A stretch of 64,000 bases of DNA from Omphiscola glabra (taxonomy: Eukaryota; Mollusca; Gastropoda; Lymnaeidae). The position numbers and the translations under genes are program-made. Under the pieces are notes generated by a model. It worked only from the letters and a program-made list of their open reading frames with translations, made no database searches and was not told the origin of the DNA. The stretch spans positions 28,283,596-28,347,595 of the forward strand of contig OZ024799.1 in assembly GCA_964017045.1 (NCBI GenBank). Direction: 5' to 3'. Below are positions 1 through 13,800 of this stretch, in pieces (position 1 is the first letter of the stretch; the number at the start of each line of letters is the position of its first letter).

Positions 1-305
1 TTCGCTCAACACGTATAGACTTTGGCTCTAGTGGTTTATCAACACTTATAGACTTTGGCTCTAGTGGTTTATCAACACGTATAGACTTTGGCTCTAGTGG
101 TTTATCAACACTTATAGACTCTGTCTCTGGTTGTTTATCAACACGTATAGACTTTGGCTCTAGTGGTTTATCAACACTTATAGACTTTGGCTCTAGTGGT
201 TTATCAACACTGATAGACTTTGAATCTAGTGGTTTATCAACACTTATAGACTTTGGCTCTAGTTGTTTATCAACACTTATAGACTTTGGCTCTAGTTGTT
301 TATTT
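1..305. repeat. 33-bp minisatellite, runs off the window start
   Basis: Unit of 33 bp (acttatagactttggctcta then gtggtttatcaac), about nine copies, with acgt/actt variants. Confidence 0.9.
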
Positions 306-549
306 TATTTCAGCGACTGTCGAAGGAAAATCTAGCTTGGAAAAATTAAGATGAGTTTAAAACTCAAGAGTATATTCTGATTGATCACTCGCTTTAACGC
401 TGTCTTGAATCCACGTAAATATATCGGTGTGATCATTTTAAAAACACGTAGGAAGTCGCTGGACAACGCGAAACACGCCAGCTTTGGAATAGAATCTGCA
501 AACTTGATTTAAGGTCTACAACTGGGTCCGGAAAGGTATCTTACGATAA

Positions 550-812
550 AGAATGAGAATACGATACAGAATGAGAATACGATACAGAATGAGAATACGA
601 TACAGAATGAGAATACGATACAGAATGAGAATACGATACAGAATGAGAATACGATACAGAATGAGAATACGATACAGAATGAGAATACGATACAGAATGA
701 GAATACGATACAGAATGAGAATACGATACAGAATGAGAATACGATACAGAATGAGAATACGATACAGAATGAGAATACGATACAGAGTGAGAATACGATA
801 CAGAATGAGAAC
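550..812. repeat. 18-bp minisatellite
   Basis: Unit GAATGAGAATACGATACA, about 14 nearly identical copies; one unit has GAGTGA. It reads open as RIRYRM because 18 is a multiple of three. Confidence 0.95.
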
Positions 813-1276
813 CTTGCTTTAGATTACCAGGAGTTGGCGTATGTTGTCAAATCCAGCCTATGCAAGTGAGTTCCGATCCCAGAAAAGCCCCTCCCCATTT
901 CTCTCTCTCTCTCTCTCTCTTCCTCTCTCCCCCATCCCCCCTATTTTCAGTTTTTTTTTTAAATTCTACTTTCTTTCTCTTTCTCGCTTAAACAAAGAAC
1001 CATGTTGATACAAAAGATATGATCGCCACACAAGTCAGTGATTGTAATGAATGAAGTTGACGGCATTTGAATCGCTACGTTTGTTTCTCAGCTGCGGAAA
1101 AGGTTTAATTACTTAATGATTCAGGGATTTCCACATCTGCAATTTTGCATGATACCGTGCTAAAACATTCGGTTTTATATTTGTTTAAACAAAAGTATTT
1201 GGCGTAGTTTAAACATTGCCTGACACCTGCTCAATACATTTAGCCCTCGAGAGACGGTCAATTTAATTCTTTAGGT

Positions 1277-1472
1277 CAGGCCAGCACAACTCAAAACGTA
1301 AGGAGGGCCGTAATACTTTATGAAAAACGTGTGCGGGATGAAAGATAATGGGGCAGGGGCGAAAGCTATTAAGAAAATAATAATAGTAAAGAATATTTCG
1401 TTACTTCGCGGGCCACCAAGTGGGTGCTGGCGGGCCGCATGTGACCCGCGGACCGTATGTTGTGTAGGCCTG
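1277..1472. mobile_element. Short hAT-like TIR element (MITE)
   Basis: The left end CAGGCCAGCACAAC and the inverted right end CAGGCCTACACAAC match at 12 of 14 bases. The flanking 8 bases, CTTTAGGT and CTTTAAAA, agree at 5 of 8, weak support for an 8-bp target duplication. There is no coding capacity at about 196 bp. Confidence 0.6.
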
Positions 1473-2167
1473 CTTTAAAAAATTATAAGTAAGGAAATCT
1501 TTTTTTTTTTTTCAATTTCTTTCAGTAAGTAAAAGGGGACGTGCATGTACATTTTAAAATGTCTATTATTATTGTTGTTCATTAAACCCTTAACAACAAC
1601 GAAACAACTAAATGGTGCTGATAGAATTATTTCAAGTGAGCCGATAGCTTTACTGTAATTCAGATGTTCTATATTTGCACATTTTTATTTCTTTGTTTTG
1701 TCTGCAACCCAAAACTGCAGTACGTTTAACGTGTTGTTGTACGTGTCCACTTCTGCACCCAGCTCGTGTAATCCTACACAAACAGCTACTTAATTGTAAG
1801 TCATTCTGGATATCACAGCTTGCCGAATCTACCAAATACACCCGCGCTCTCGTGATCTCACGGCCAAACTCACCCATCTCCTTTGATAGGGTTTTTTTCT
1901 TCTTTATTCTCCCCCCCCCCACACACCATTTCTTTTCCACCCCCCAGGCGCCTCTTCAGTTGCGCTTGGGCACCGCCCAATTTGATTGGTTTCTGCTGCT
2001 GTCGATTGGAAAATGTCGGAAATCACTCGGTCAACATGGCGCTACAGCCGCGGTGGCGAGGGTCGGGACGTACGGCTGACAGAAATTGACGGGCTTAGGA
2101 ACTTTGGTTTGTTTGTCAATTTGCACGCGTTACCCCCCCCCCTCCCCCCTCTCAGGGGATCAACTGT

Positions 2168-2303
2168 TGATACTAGCTGTATAGTTTCTTCTTAGGGAGT
2201 CTGTCTTAAAACTGATACTCGCTCTATAATTTCTACTTAGGGAGTCTGTCTTAAAACTGATACTCGCTCCATAGTTTCTTGTTGCGAAGTCTGTCTTAAA
2301 TCT
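2168..2303. repeat. 45-bp repeat, three copies
   Basis: The motif GATACTMGCTSYATARTTTC with GGAGTCTGTCTTAAAACT recurs at 2169, 2214 and 2259. Confidence 0.8.
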
Positions 2304-2656
2304 CTCTCCGCAAAAAAAAAAAAAAATGAAACAAATTAAAAAAACAATTTTAAGTTGATTTTCATGCGCAACCATGCGAAATTTGTCAAATGAAGTGGGG
2401 GTCAAATCCTGTTGATAGGAGTCATGACGACGTCGATTTTCGCCAATAAACCAAGTCACTTTACAACATCCGTTTATTGGGTTTATTTCATAACGGCAAT
2501 AAACGCTTGAATATGTTTTTTTTTAAAATGTAAATTATAATAATTTTTTGTACACCATTTTAAAACATTTTCAAGGCTTGACACTTTTTAATCAACACTA
2601 AATTAATGTGTTTCATTAAATTTGACCAAAGAAAACTTATTTATGTTTCATTGATG

Positions 2657-2745
2657 TGTGTGTGTGTGTGTATTTGTGTGCGCGCGCGTGTGTGTGTGTT
2701 TGTGTATGTGTTTCTGTATGTGTTTGTGTGTCTGTGAGTGAGGGA
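2657..2745. repeat. TG microsatellite
   Basis: Alternating TG with TTTG, CGCG and TATG interruptions. Further CA repeats occur at 4310-4336 and CT repeats at 899-920. Confidence 0.9.
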
Positions 2746-3887
2746 AGGGAGGAGCGGTGTGGGGGTGGAGATGATGGTGTGGGAGATATAGGTAAATGAT
2801 ATTACTCCATTCGTCATGTAAGTAAACTGTGAAAGTTAAAGGCAAACAAAAAGCATCCGCCGTAACATTTTCCATACATTGACACGGTATGGTTTAATTA
2901 ACGAATCTACACTCTGGTTATGAGAAGAAAAAAAAACGGTTTCGAACCAGTTTGTTGAAGCTGAACATACTTTTCATTTAATTTATATAGAAATTGACAC
3001 CACTTCGCTGACAACGGATGATCCGATCAAATTCAATGTTTTATTCGTCTGTAGTTTTTTTAGCTGCCGAAAATGGCCATTTTTCTCCAAATTTGTAAGC
3101 TTGTTGGAAAAAAAAAGGGGGGGGGGTGTGTGTTAAATCGTGAAGGAGAGAATAGTAATGTATTCCCGCCCCTAAATATTTTGGATCCATAATTTCCCGT
3201 CTTCATCAAGGAGCAAATACCTTGGAGGTACCAAAAAAAATGAGCTACGATCTCGGTGCAATAGTTTGTCAGAGCCCGTGATAAATCCCCCTTTTATTCC
3301 CGCGTGCCGACGACTTCCAGGGCCGGGTATTTCCGTTTCTCGGCAACACAACCTGACAACAAGCCAATCTATTTTCGTGCAGGCCCCCGTGTTGTGGCCC
3401 CCGGACAGGTGTGAGTCAAGGTGTATCGCACCGGGTTTACATGGGACATATCTTACTCGGTGGTAATTTTTTCCCCTTGCACGCCTGTGCGTCTGCTTCT
3501 TCCGTCGCGGTCCCGATTCACTATCGAGCAAGGTTGGCACGAGAGTAAATTGTTACCTGCACATAAGTTAATAACAGTGTTAACCGCTGAGGGCTTCTTC
3601 GTTTACGTTTTCAGTCGCTTTGTTGGTCAAGTCACTGGTGGTTATTTGCTTAGAACTTTGTAGGACAGGTGGTTCTCAAACTTTTAATTGAAATATGTGC
3701 CCCCTTTTTTAAATTTCCGTAAATTAAAAATGTATTTTTCAGTCATTATTTTATAGATTTGTTAACACCTTGAAAAATGTTTGAGACCCTCTGATTAAGG
3801 GGGATAGGGGAATGTATATTGTATTCCGGTCTCCATTAAGGTAATATGCATCAATTGCCTCGCCTAACTAACATCTTTCACCGTTCC

Positions 3888-3996
3888 GTTAACAGGTGAA
3901 CTTCTCCCAAAATGTACGTCTGCTCTTAATGCAGGTGAACTGTTTTAAAATGTTTGACTGCTCTTAATGCAGGTGAACTGCTGTAAAATGTATGAC
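3888..3996. repeat. 39-bp repeat, three copies
   Basis: AGGTGAACTG with AAAATGTWTGACTGCTCTTA recurs at 3894, 3933 and 3971. Confidence 0.75.
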
Positions 3997-6900
3997 TGTT
4001 TTCGCCAAATGTTACTTTTTGAACCCACTATTTCGTTCTACTGAATAGTGCGTTCAAACCGAGACTTGACGAAAATTTGACCGTGCTAGGAATCGTCCAG
4101 TCTGAGAAGTGCTCTCCCCCAGGGAAAAAGGGGGGGGGGGGCTGTTCAAGAAAGTCCCACCTTCCCCCCTTTCCCTATTATTTTTCTAGGAAAAGAATAT
4201 ACATGTATTTGAAAACTAATTTTAATAGAGATTTTATTTGTGTCAAGTCTGATTATCTTCGTTGCATAACAGCTAACAACTATGAGCGACGTCACAATCT
4301 TGAGATACACCCCACACACACACACACACACACACGCATACACATTAGTAATGGTGACTTAGGATTTTTCTGCTAACTTCATTCGTCGGTGTTACTGCTA
4401 GCTTCATTCGTCGGTGTTACTGCTAGCTTTATTTTTTCGATTTTGCTGCTTGCTTCATTTGTCGATTTTGCTGCGTGGTTAGAAATTATTCACATGGTTC
4501 TGCTTTACCCCCTGTTTAATTATGTTAATTTCATAATCTCTGGCGTGCTAATGAGATATTTCATATGCATTATTAAAAAATCCTTACATTAAAAAAAACA
4601 ATTATAATCTAAGCTTATCTCCGTCAAAACGATGACGTCACTCGACACGCCCCAAACGAAGATGAATCCGACATAATGAGATTTCCCCCCCCCCCCCCCC
4701 CTTTTTCCTATTTACATTTCTCGGAGGGAATATACATCCGAAGAAATGAAGGGAAAGCAGAAAGAAGAAGAAGGGGAAAAAAAACAGAAATTATGAATGT
4801 TTCGCCATCGACTTTGTCAAGGCTTGAGATTCATCGGCAGTCGCGGCCTTGGAATGTATATTTGTCTTTAATTTTCTGCAGGATTAAGGTTACAACGGGT
4901 GGACGACTTGTGTTGTCCTTGCTGCTTAAGCTTCGGGGTTGTTGTTTTTTCGCCCCCCCCCACCCCCGTCCCCCACCCCCAAATCACATATGATGGGTCG
5001 TCTTTATCATTGATTACTGTTATCCTGTTAATATGTGTTTCATGTGTCTGGTCCCAGTGTTATAAGGTTTTGTCTGCTAAGATAATATACTCTCTCTATA
5101 TATATATTTATATATGATGTTAAAGTAAAGTCGAAGGCTCATTCGGAAGATACGCGGCGCAGCGCTAGTCCTTAGGTTCCCATAATTTAAGATTATTTGG
5201 GGAACGTGAAGACAGGTTTTAAGCGTTTATACATTTGGTATGTTTTATTTTCTCCTTTTTTTTTTGTCTGTCTTGATTAATTCTCTTCGATCTCATTGGC
5301 TGGCGTTGTCACGTGATTTCCTGATACTGAAAGTAACCGAATTTTGCTTTATTCTCCTCCGATATGCTGATTAAAAAAATACCCATATCTTTTTGCACAT
5401 GGGAGCAAATTTAAATTTCGCACTTCTTTGGTCAAGCATTTGAAAGGAAGCGTCAATTAAAAAAAAAAGCGTTGCTTATAAACTGGCATATTTTTTTTTT
5501 TTAAATTTCAAATATATGTTTCGAAACGAAACAATGAGAAGATCTACTGGGATTCTAGCTGCTGTGAGATGACGCTACTAAAACCCCATCACAATAATAG
5601 AGACATGTGTGCAGGTATACGTGTGTCGAAGGCTATATATATGGGTAATATTAGGCTACTATTGATTCCACGCTGAACATAGGGAAATGTACACCACACC
5701 CTCCTTTAATCATATAACCGGCAGTGAAAGCATCACTTTTTGTAACCTTTCCAATTGAATCAAAAGAGAAAGACTGCGGCGTTACAATCTACGACATCGC
5801 TAGTCCACGACAGATCCCTTTGCTGCGAGATTGCCAAACTCCGGAATTGACTTTTCCTCTTTTGTGTTGATTGTGTTCCTTGTGTTACCACTCGTAGCGT
5901 ACATTTAAGACGGCACTGCTCAACAGTGAAATCGATCAGAAGGAAGGAACGCTAAAAATAAACAAGATCTTTTTCTTTTTGGCTGTTTTTTTTAAGGCTG
6001 TGTTCAAATTAAAGGCCACGACTAGAACAGCTGTTGATTTTAAAGCGATTGAATGGCAGAGAACATTAGTTAATTGACGGGCTTGATGGGCAGCCGAGAG
6101 AGAACTTGTAGAATGCCGCGTCCAACATCCGTATGCCGTGTCTCGACCTTTTCACCAGATGTCCAGATTTGCTTTGTTCAAACGGCGTTCACGTGTTCAT
6201 TTTTTGAAGTATTCCGGGCGTTCAGGGTTTCAGATTATCGACATCTGACAGGACGCGATGTTCAAGAAAGTGATGTCCGATCTCTTGTAGATCCAGAGAG
6301 AAATCCGCAGACGTAAAGAGCCCGGCAGGACTCATTAATGTAAGGAAATATTCGAAGAAAACGGGTTGGGTTCTGAAGGTTACAGCTGTGAAGTGACGGC
6401 CGTCAGATTTTAAGCACATACAAAGTTTATAATTCCCGGCAGCCGTACCGAGAGAAGTCAAGGTATCGACTCACTCCTTGTGAAGAAACCCACATTACCT
6501 TCAATCACATAACCTCCAGTCACATTACCTTCAATGTTCATTTTAAATCGTTAAAAACTAAACCCACAGTCACCTTTATCTTAGGATCTTGTGGGTGACT
6601 TACTTGTGTATCGACTTGAGCACCAGAGGCGAATACAATTGATAAGAAATGTTTTTTTCTCTATAAGTAAGTGGGAGATTAAAAATTAAAGCAATTACTC
6701 GCTTCAATTCAATCGGTACTTAATTAAAAACTGTATGTTTTAGAACCTTCCGCGCCCTTCCCCCAAATACTGATGACAGTGGTAATCTGATGCGATATGG
6801 ACATGATTGCATCTGGTCACGTGGTCAGGGTAAAGCACGTTCCTGGACTTGTACCACTGTAAAGCCGGGCTGCAGCTCCCCATTTATTGAAAGGGATCAA

Positions 6901-7351
6901 ATGCAAAATAGGACGTCGCGGCTGGAGAAATGATTGCTTTCTTGATGTCTTGTCATGGACTGGCTGGGGTGGGGGTGTTGGGGTCTGGGGGGTACTTATT
7001 AAGAAACTTGAGCGATGCTGGTGTTAGAAACGCGTGTGATGTTGCGAGGGTCGCTGCTTAGATGCTGAGCCTGGACGAAGCAGCCAGGAGGATGTCGTTT
7101 AAGAATTTCGGAGAGGCGTTGTCGGGGAGGGGCGTGAGAGGACTGTACATGAGTCGGAGAATTTCAAATCAAGTTAAAAAAGCTGGAGGGAACTTTAATT
7201 TGTCATAAACTACTGTGGTCACCAGACCAGGTCTCTCCGAAATAAAGGGATTGTACTCTCAGGGACGTTTGAAGTTGGTGCGTGGGGTTCTAATTAGGCC
7301 ACATGGCGTTTTAGTACTAGATATTGTAAATGGCGATATAGGCACGGAACA

Positions 7352-7930
7352 CGGGGTACATTGTGAGCTAGTGATGGTACATTGTGTCATAGAGATGGTA
7401 CATTGTGAGCTAGATATGGTACATTGTGTCCTAGTGATGGTACATTGTGTCCTAGAGATTGCTCATTGTGAGGTGGTACATTGTGTCATAGAGATGATAC
7501 ATTGTGAGCTAGATATGGTACATTGTGTCCTAGTGATGGTACATTGTGAGCTAGATATGGTACATTGTGTCCTAGTGATGGTACATTGTGAGCTAGATAT
7601 GGTACATTGTGTCCTAGCGATGGTACATTGTGAGTTAGAGATGGTACATTGTGTCCTAAAGATTGCTCATTGTGAGGTGGTACATTGTGTCATAGAGATG
7701 GTACATTGTGAGCTAGATATGGTACATTGTGTCCTAGTGATGGTACATTGTGAGCTAGATATGGTACATTGTGTCCTAGCGATTGTTCATTGTTAGGTGG
7801 TGCATTGTGTCATAGAGATGGTACATTGTGAGCTAGAGATTGTACGTTGTGAGATGATACATTGTGTCCTAGAGATGGTACATTGTGTCCTAGAGATGGT
7901 ACATTGTGTCCTAGAGATGGTACATGGGCT
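7352..7930. repeat. 21-bp minisatellite with higher-order structure
   Basis: Units of GTACATTGTG plus AGCTAGATATG or TCCTAGTGATG alternate as 42-bp dimers. A short variant (GCTCATTGTGAGGTG) recurs at 7461, 7665 and, mutated, at 7785, which marks larger duplications of about 204 and 120 bp. Confidence 0.92.
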
Positions 7931-9269
7931 CCAACGTTGTTAGTTTATGTTCATTAAATTTTCACGAGAGACCCACGCCGGGAAACAACCCTTCCATAAG
8001 AACAAATTGTTGACTATTATTTCCCGATGTTAACCCCCCCCCCCCCCCCCCCCCAAAGAAAGAAAAAAAAATCCCAAGTATTATGACTTTAGAACACATT
8101 GACAATTTTTCGCTTACTATACAGTTTAAACCAGAAAAATGAATGTTCATTACACAATGTGTATTATATTATAAGGAATTCCAAAGTCAATCATCCAGTA
8201 CTATGTAAAATCATTTGTGTATGTTTTGTGTGTGTGTATGTTAGCAGGGAGACATGCCAGATTAACTTTCCCGTAAAACATTAAGGTCTTCCTGTTTAAT
8301 AATCGTTTCAGATTTTTTTTTTTTTAAATGTTGTGTTGTTTTTTTTAAGTTTTAAATTAAAGTTGGGAGAAGCGTTTAAGAAGAAAAAACATATTTCTAA
8401 AATAAGAAATACTTGAAAGCACTCGGAATATTGCTTCGGGCAAGGGCAACAAATCTCTGCTGGGAAGGGAGAGAATTATTAAAGCAAGTGCATTAAAGAC
8501 TTGGAGCTCTGGCACCCTGGCTGTATATGCAAATGTGATCTGAGGGGATAAATGACTTGGTCGGATACTTTGGTAGGCGCTGTAATTTATGTGGAATCAA
8601 TGCCCGGCATAATCTGCCCATTCGTCTTGTCACACGGGGACTAGTGACATCATGGCCTGTAACCTCGGAATGGATGGAACCTCCACACGGGTTTTTAGTG
8701 TGTGGACGATTCTCGCGCCTAATGAATTGGATATTCACAAGTCTAATGGGCTGAAGCTGGGAGAGAGCTTCTACTGGTGTGTGTCCCTCGCCCCCCCCCC
8801 CTCTCCCCAAACCGTGATGCCGCTATATTTGTCCATTTACTTCATCTCCGTAACTCACTCAATTCGCTAAATCGAGTGAATTTACTAAATCTGAGTAGCT
8901 CGGGGCTCACTTTTATCAGATGCTGGAAACTCGATTTATCAGGTCATGTCAATCTGTTGGATCTGATGGCCGATCGTTTGTTCCCTGACGTATTTCAATC
9001 TGTGTAAAAAAATAAAATTGAAAATACTCAAAGAGGAGGTACAGAAATTGGAAGATAACCAGACTTCACGCATTATAGACTTGACTATTGGAATCGAATG
9101 TCTGATATATTTTAGTCATCTACAAATGCAGTGGTAAAATCGACAAGAAACATCTCCTAAAAATATTTTATTAACTTCAAAACTTGCAAACGTTTTCTCT
9201 TCCAAGAACTCCAATTAATTTCCTTGAAAAATAGCGAAAACATTAAATGCTTTAAGTGATGTTAAGTTG

Positions 9270-9712
9270 ACCGGGGATCCCAAACTTCGGCTTTGATCAG
9301 ACGGGGATCCCAAACTTCGGCTTTGATCAGACGGGATCCCAAACTTCGGCTTTGATCAGACGGGGCCCCAAACTTCGGCTTTGATCAGACGGGGATCCCA
9401 AACTTCGGCTTTGATCAGACGGGGATCCCAAACTTCGGCTTTGATCAGACGGGATCCCAAACTTCGGCTTTGATCAGACGGGGATCCCAAACTTCGGCTT
9501 TGATCAGGCGGGGATCCCAAACTTCGGCTTTGATCAGACGGGATCCCAAACTTCGGCTTTGATCAGACGGGGATCCCAAACTTCGGCTTTGATCAGACGG
9601 GGTCCCAAACTTCGGCTTTGATCAGACGGGGATCCCAAACTTCGGCTTTGATCAGACGGGGATCCCAAACTTCGGCTTTGATCAGACGGGGATCCCAAAC
9701 TACGGCTTTGAT
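9270..9712. repeat. 30-bp minisatellite
   Basis: About 15 copies of CGGGGATCCCAAACTTCGGC plus TTTGATCAGA. Some units are 28-29 bp because GG or AT is lost. Each unit has the palindromes GGGATCCC and TGATCA. Confidence 0.95.
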
Positions 9713-9844
9713 CACCTTTCCCCGTGTTAGTCAAATATGCATGCTATTTTTACATCGATTTTATCTTTTATAAAAAAGCTTTCGACAGACATACACACAC
9801 TTAGGGACTTTTTTGCGAAACATCAGATGACCAACCGGTTTGCT

Positions 9845-10150
9845 ATAATTATTGATTGATTATTTGAGTACTTTTATAGCACCTGTGTCCATGCTATTTT
9901 GGCATGGTCACAGCGCTTTGGTGTCCTAAAATCTATTTGAAGAAAAAAGTCTTTAAATGGTTCTTCAGTAACTCTTTATCATTTGCAATGTCCCTCAAAG
10001 ATTGAGGAAAACTGTCCACAATTTAGGCGCAATAGCTTCAAAAGAGCGCGCCCTGTATTACTTCCTTCTGTGTCCATCCACCCTGGGAAGCCTCAGTAAG
10101 GACTGAGCGCAGGTTCTGTCTGGATACATTTTTAGAAATCAGTATTTTAA
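9845..10150. repeat. Dispersed repeat with TATAGC-(N)-CATGGTCACAGCGC head
   Basis: The head (TGATTGATTATTTGAGTAC, TATAGCACC, CATGCTATTT, CATGGTCACAGCGCTTTG) resembles the head of the segment at 14048-14115. Repeats with tatagcgc...gcgctttac structure are common in marine invertebrate genomes. The exact limits are unclear. Confidence 0.45.
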
Positions 10151-10794
10151 GATATACAGTATCTATTGTCCTCAAATTTCACGTCTGCATTTCTTTAGAT
10201 TTTGTTTCTCGCCGGCATGAAAAGATCACATATTTCAATTTGTAATAATAATTTTATACGTATATTTTAGGAGCATGAACAAAATGTATGGATACATAAC
10301 ACCTTTTGGCCGACAATAAACACAGTTTATATACGTTACCATTCCTTAATAGCAAAACTACATCCTCCTTGTAAGTGCAGCTGCATGTAACTGTTGAAAT
10401 ATAACACCAGTCCGTGTGTACTGGTGCGCAATGGTGCGCAGGTTTGTGTTCATTCGTTTGTACTTGACCGCTTTGCTTTAGAGCAACCTTTACAAGTAGT
10501 ATTCCATATACCGTTAACATTCGGGAACAAAATGTGGACTTGTTTTCATTTGACGCAAGGAAAACTGACCTATAAGACCATTTTAGCTAACCCAACATTT
10601 TAGCTATTTAAGACTATACCTGCAGGTTGTATTTTTTGTTTTTTTTAAACAAACGCGCACTAACCAGACAATTGAAGCCAAAAAATTCAATGTTATGTGT
10701 TAGGGTTTAGGTGTGATATTTGTTTGTGATGTTATTGTTGCTTTGTCTGACCTTACAACGTTACCCACAGTTCAATGTTGGCTTATATCTTCAG

Positions 10795-10895
10795 GTCATC
10801 AAGATGAAAGTTCATAACTGTACCCAGTACAAGACTTGTTTCCAGTGTCAGGCCGCCAAGGACCCTTATTGTGGATGGTGCTCGATAGAAAACAG
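10795..10895 (+). CDS. PlexA: Plexin-A exon 1 of window: start of PSI 1
   Basis: This exon encodes the first half of the cysteine-rich PSI 1 domain that follows Sema, with the motifs [11 protein letters not shown] and DPYCGWC. It begins in phase 0 after the acceptor 'cttcag' and ends AAC-AG before 'gtgagt'; the split Arg codon is completed by exon 2, 13.9 kb away. Since the exon starts exactly after Sema, the preceding Sema exon should lie upstream of the window. Its donor motif is repeated many times in the following intron. Confidence 0.93.
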
Positions 10896-13800
10896 GTGAG
10901 TGACAGAGAACCCCCAGCTTTAGTGGTGTTTGTTAGAAAACAGGTGACACAGAGACCCACATCACCCGTATAACAGGTAACACAGAGACCCCTGTGAAAT
11001 AGGTTATACAAAGACCCCCCCCCCCCCCTGTAGCTCAAGTTTCACAAAGATCATCTGTAAAACAGGTAACACAAAGATCATCTGTAAAACAGGTAACACA
11101 AAGACCCCCTGTACAACAGATTACACAAAGAGCCGTCCCCCTGTAGAACAGTTAACACAAAGAGCCCCTCCCCCCTGTACAAGCGTTAATACAATAAGCC
11201 CCCCCCCCCTTTCCGTACAACAGGTTACGCAAAGACCCCCCTTCCTCCCTGTAGAAACAGGCAACACAGAGATACCAATATTGAGTTGTTTCCTCAGAAA
11301 ACATATTACACTTTCCCCAGTAATGTGTGAGATACGTCAGAGTCAATGTTTGGTGATTGCCATTACCGTCTATAAGCAAAATAATATTTCAAGAAGTAAA
11401 TTATTGCAATTACCGCCCTACTTTAAAAAAAAAATATTTATTATGATTATCATGTGTTAACACCAAATCTCAGTGTCGTGTTGTTAGGTTTTGGGAGAAA
11501 AGGACACACGGCTACACGTCCTTGACCTTTCGAAGTTCATGTACAGTTAAAATAATTGTTGAATTATGTCTCACACAACGCGACTACCGCTGTGAATAAT
11601 TGGAAGTGGGGTGCGGAGTAGGCGTTCGCCCCCCCCCCCCCTTTTTTTCCCCCGGTGGAAGGTTTTCTTTCTGAATATGAAAGGGCGACATTTTCGGCAA
11701 ACTACCCAGTTTGTTGTTGTTTTTTGTAAGGGATTCGGAAAAAATGTAGGGCCGGCCCGGTAAGGACTAACCCTAGCGACATCCCTGATAATTGGTTATA
11801 TAAACTGCATTGTCTCATGGGTTCTGTTTGGCCAACGTATTGATGCTCCCAACCTACAGGAACTGTCCTTATTCTGTCGACCTGTTCTTTGTCCTGCCAA
11901 CATGTTCTTTTTTCTACTAAAATGTAAGCTTACCAGATTTTCTGGACGCCAAGTACGGACTCAAAGGCTCACAGCAACCGGAAACATACCGGCGGGTAGG
12001 GGGGGATGTTTGTGCTCGACCCCCCCCCCCTCCCAAATTATTTTTTGAAATCGTAAAATAAAAATAAAAATCCCCATAAAAATAGCAAAGAAATCAAATA
12101 TTATAACAAGTAGCTATTGGTACACGGGTACCAGAATTGAGATGTTGGGATTAAAAAACTATTTAAAATATTATTGTTGGGTTTGTAAGACCAAATGAGG
12201 TATCAAATGAAAGATAATTGAATGTACTATACGTTTGAAATGTTAATTCTTCAGTTTTACTAAAATAAACTGCTACAAATGACATCCGAATAGCATTAGT
12301 CAAAATGGACCCGGACACGCAGCACCGCCATTCGCACCCGGGTACAAGGGGGTAGAAAATACAAGCTGTCCATACTAAATACTGACTTCCGATAACCCTA
12401 ACTAACATGTTCTTTGTTCTACTAACTAGTTCTTTTTTCTTCTAACTTGACTTTGTCCTGCCAACCCAGTCTTTGTGCTGCCAACCCGCTCTTTGTTCTT
12501 CAACCTACGTTTACGTTTGATAAGAATCTCTTTGTTACTGTTTTTACTGGCAACCTGTCTTTTTCATGCCCACCTGCTATTTCTTCTGCCAACCCTGTCT
12601 TTGTTCTAGCAACCCTGTCTTTGTCCACCGGTTCTCGCCACCTAAAAAAACAACAACCACAAGTCTGAGTCCGATCGATAATGACGCCCATGCTTCCTGT
12701 CCTTAATTGTCCACTAATAGACCATGCAATTGGTGTTTGACTGCCGTAATGAGCCATAATACCAAGCCTAAACGCTCCCGCTGGTGTGGCGCAGCTGTGG
12801 CTGCTCAGCCCTTGGTGACCCCCAGCAATCATCACAAGACTAATTCTCTGAACGGGGGCTCGTGAGTCGGAGCTACGCGATCATATTTGGCATTTCCCTA
12901 CGCACTCGGTGCGGCCATTTTTATGAGGTCTAATCTACAAATGATGTCATCGCGAGACATGTGCTACAATCGTTTTTTTTTAAAATTTATTTAACCATCT
13001 CACCACTGGATTTCTACCTTTTCGAGGTTAATATTACAAACAGTTGAACATTGATATTACAAACAGTTGAACATTGATATTACAAACAGTTGAACATTGA
13101 TATTACAAACAGTTGAACATTGATATTACAAACAGTTCAACCTTCGTTTCCCCAATCAGTAAAGCCGTATCTTTATTGTTTTTTTGTTTTTTATTCATCA
13201 GGTCAGTCCTACGTATATATCTCAAACTATCTCATATCCTGTATTTTTAGTTTTTATATATAGTTTTTTTTATATTATTATTTCGAGCGGTGACCCACAA
13301 AATTAACCCATCCCCATTTTCTTTTCCTCCCCCCCCCCCCCAACCATAGTATTTAGATTTTTTTTTGAAATGACTTCAACTCCAATTAACCGACAGTACG
13401 CCCATTTGACATATAAAACACATACAGAACTACAGTCATCATAAAAGCGAAGACAAATCCATTGAAAATCACTTAATGACGACCAATTGTGTTTTATTGC
13501 CGGGACACTTAGTGTCAAGTAACCTTCAGTGCCTTCTCGTGTGTAAGAATGTCTTATCTGCTACAGTCGTCTAAGACACTGCCTTCTCGCATGTATTGGT
13601 GTGACTAAGACACTGCCGTCTCGTATGTATTGGTGTGTCTAAGACACTGCCTTCTCGTATGTATTGGTGTGACTAAGACACTGCCTTCTCGTATGTATTG
13701 GTATGACTAAGACACTGCCTTCTCGTATGTATTGGTGTGGCTAAGACACTGCCTTCTCGTATGTATTGGTGTGGCTAAGACACTGCCTTCTCGTATGTAT

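Larger units (their letters stand above)
1..10794. other. Upstream region, probably a plexin-A intron, no exon recognised
   Basis: No Sema, signal-peptide or other plexin coding block was recognised on either strand, and no other gene. The stretch has minisatellites (listed separately), CT and TG microsatellites, poly-C/poly-G tracts near 1911, 2132, 3117, 4130, 4685, 4953, 8035 and 8789, one TIR element (1277-1472) and a dispersed repeat near 9845. I see nothing in 306-549, 1473-2167, 2760-3660, 4480-7350 and 7930-9270 apart from those tracts. Since the first exon here starts directly after Sema, this is most simply the 3' part of the intron following the Sema exon(s). Confidence 0.5.

Noticed and set aside
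3664..3802. Possible hAT element with GGTTCTCAAACTTTT and AATGTTTGAGACCC ends
   Set aside because: The inverted ends match partly, but there is no target duplication and the boundaries cannot be fixed.
7215..7796. 193-codon open frame of MVHCELD-type repeats
   Set aside because: It is a 21-bp minisatellite with a unit length divisible by three; there is no start context, no homology and no exon structure.
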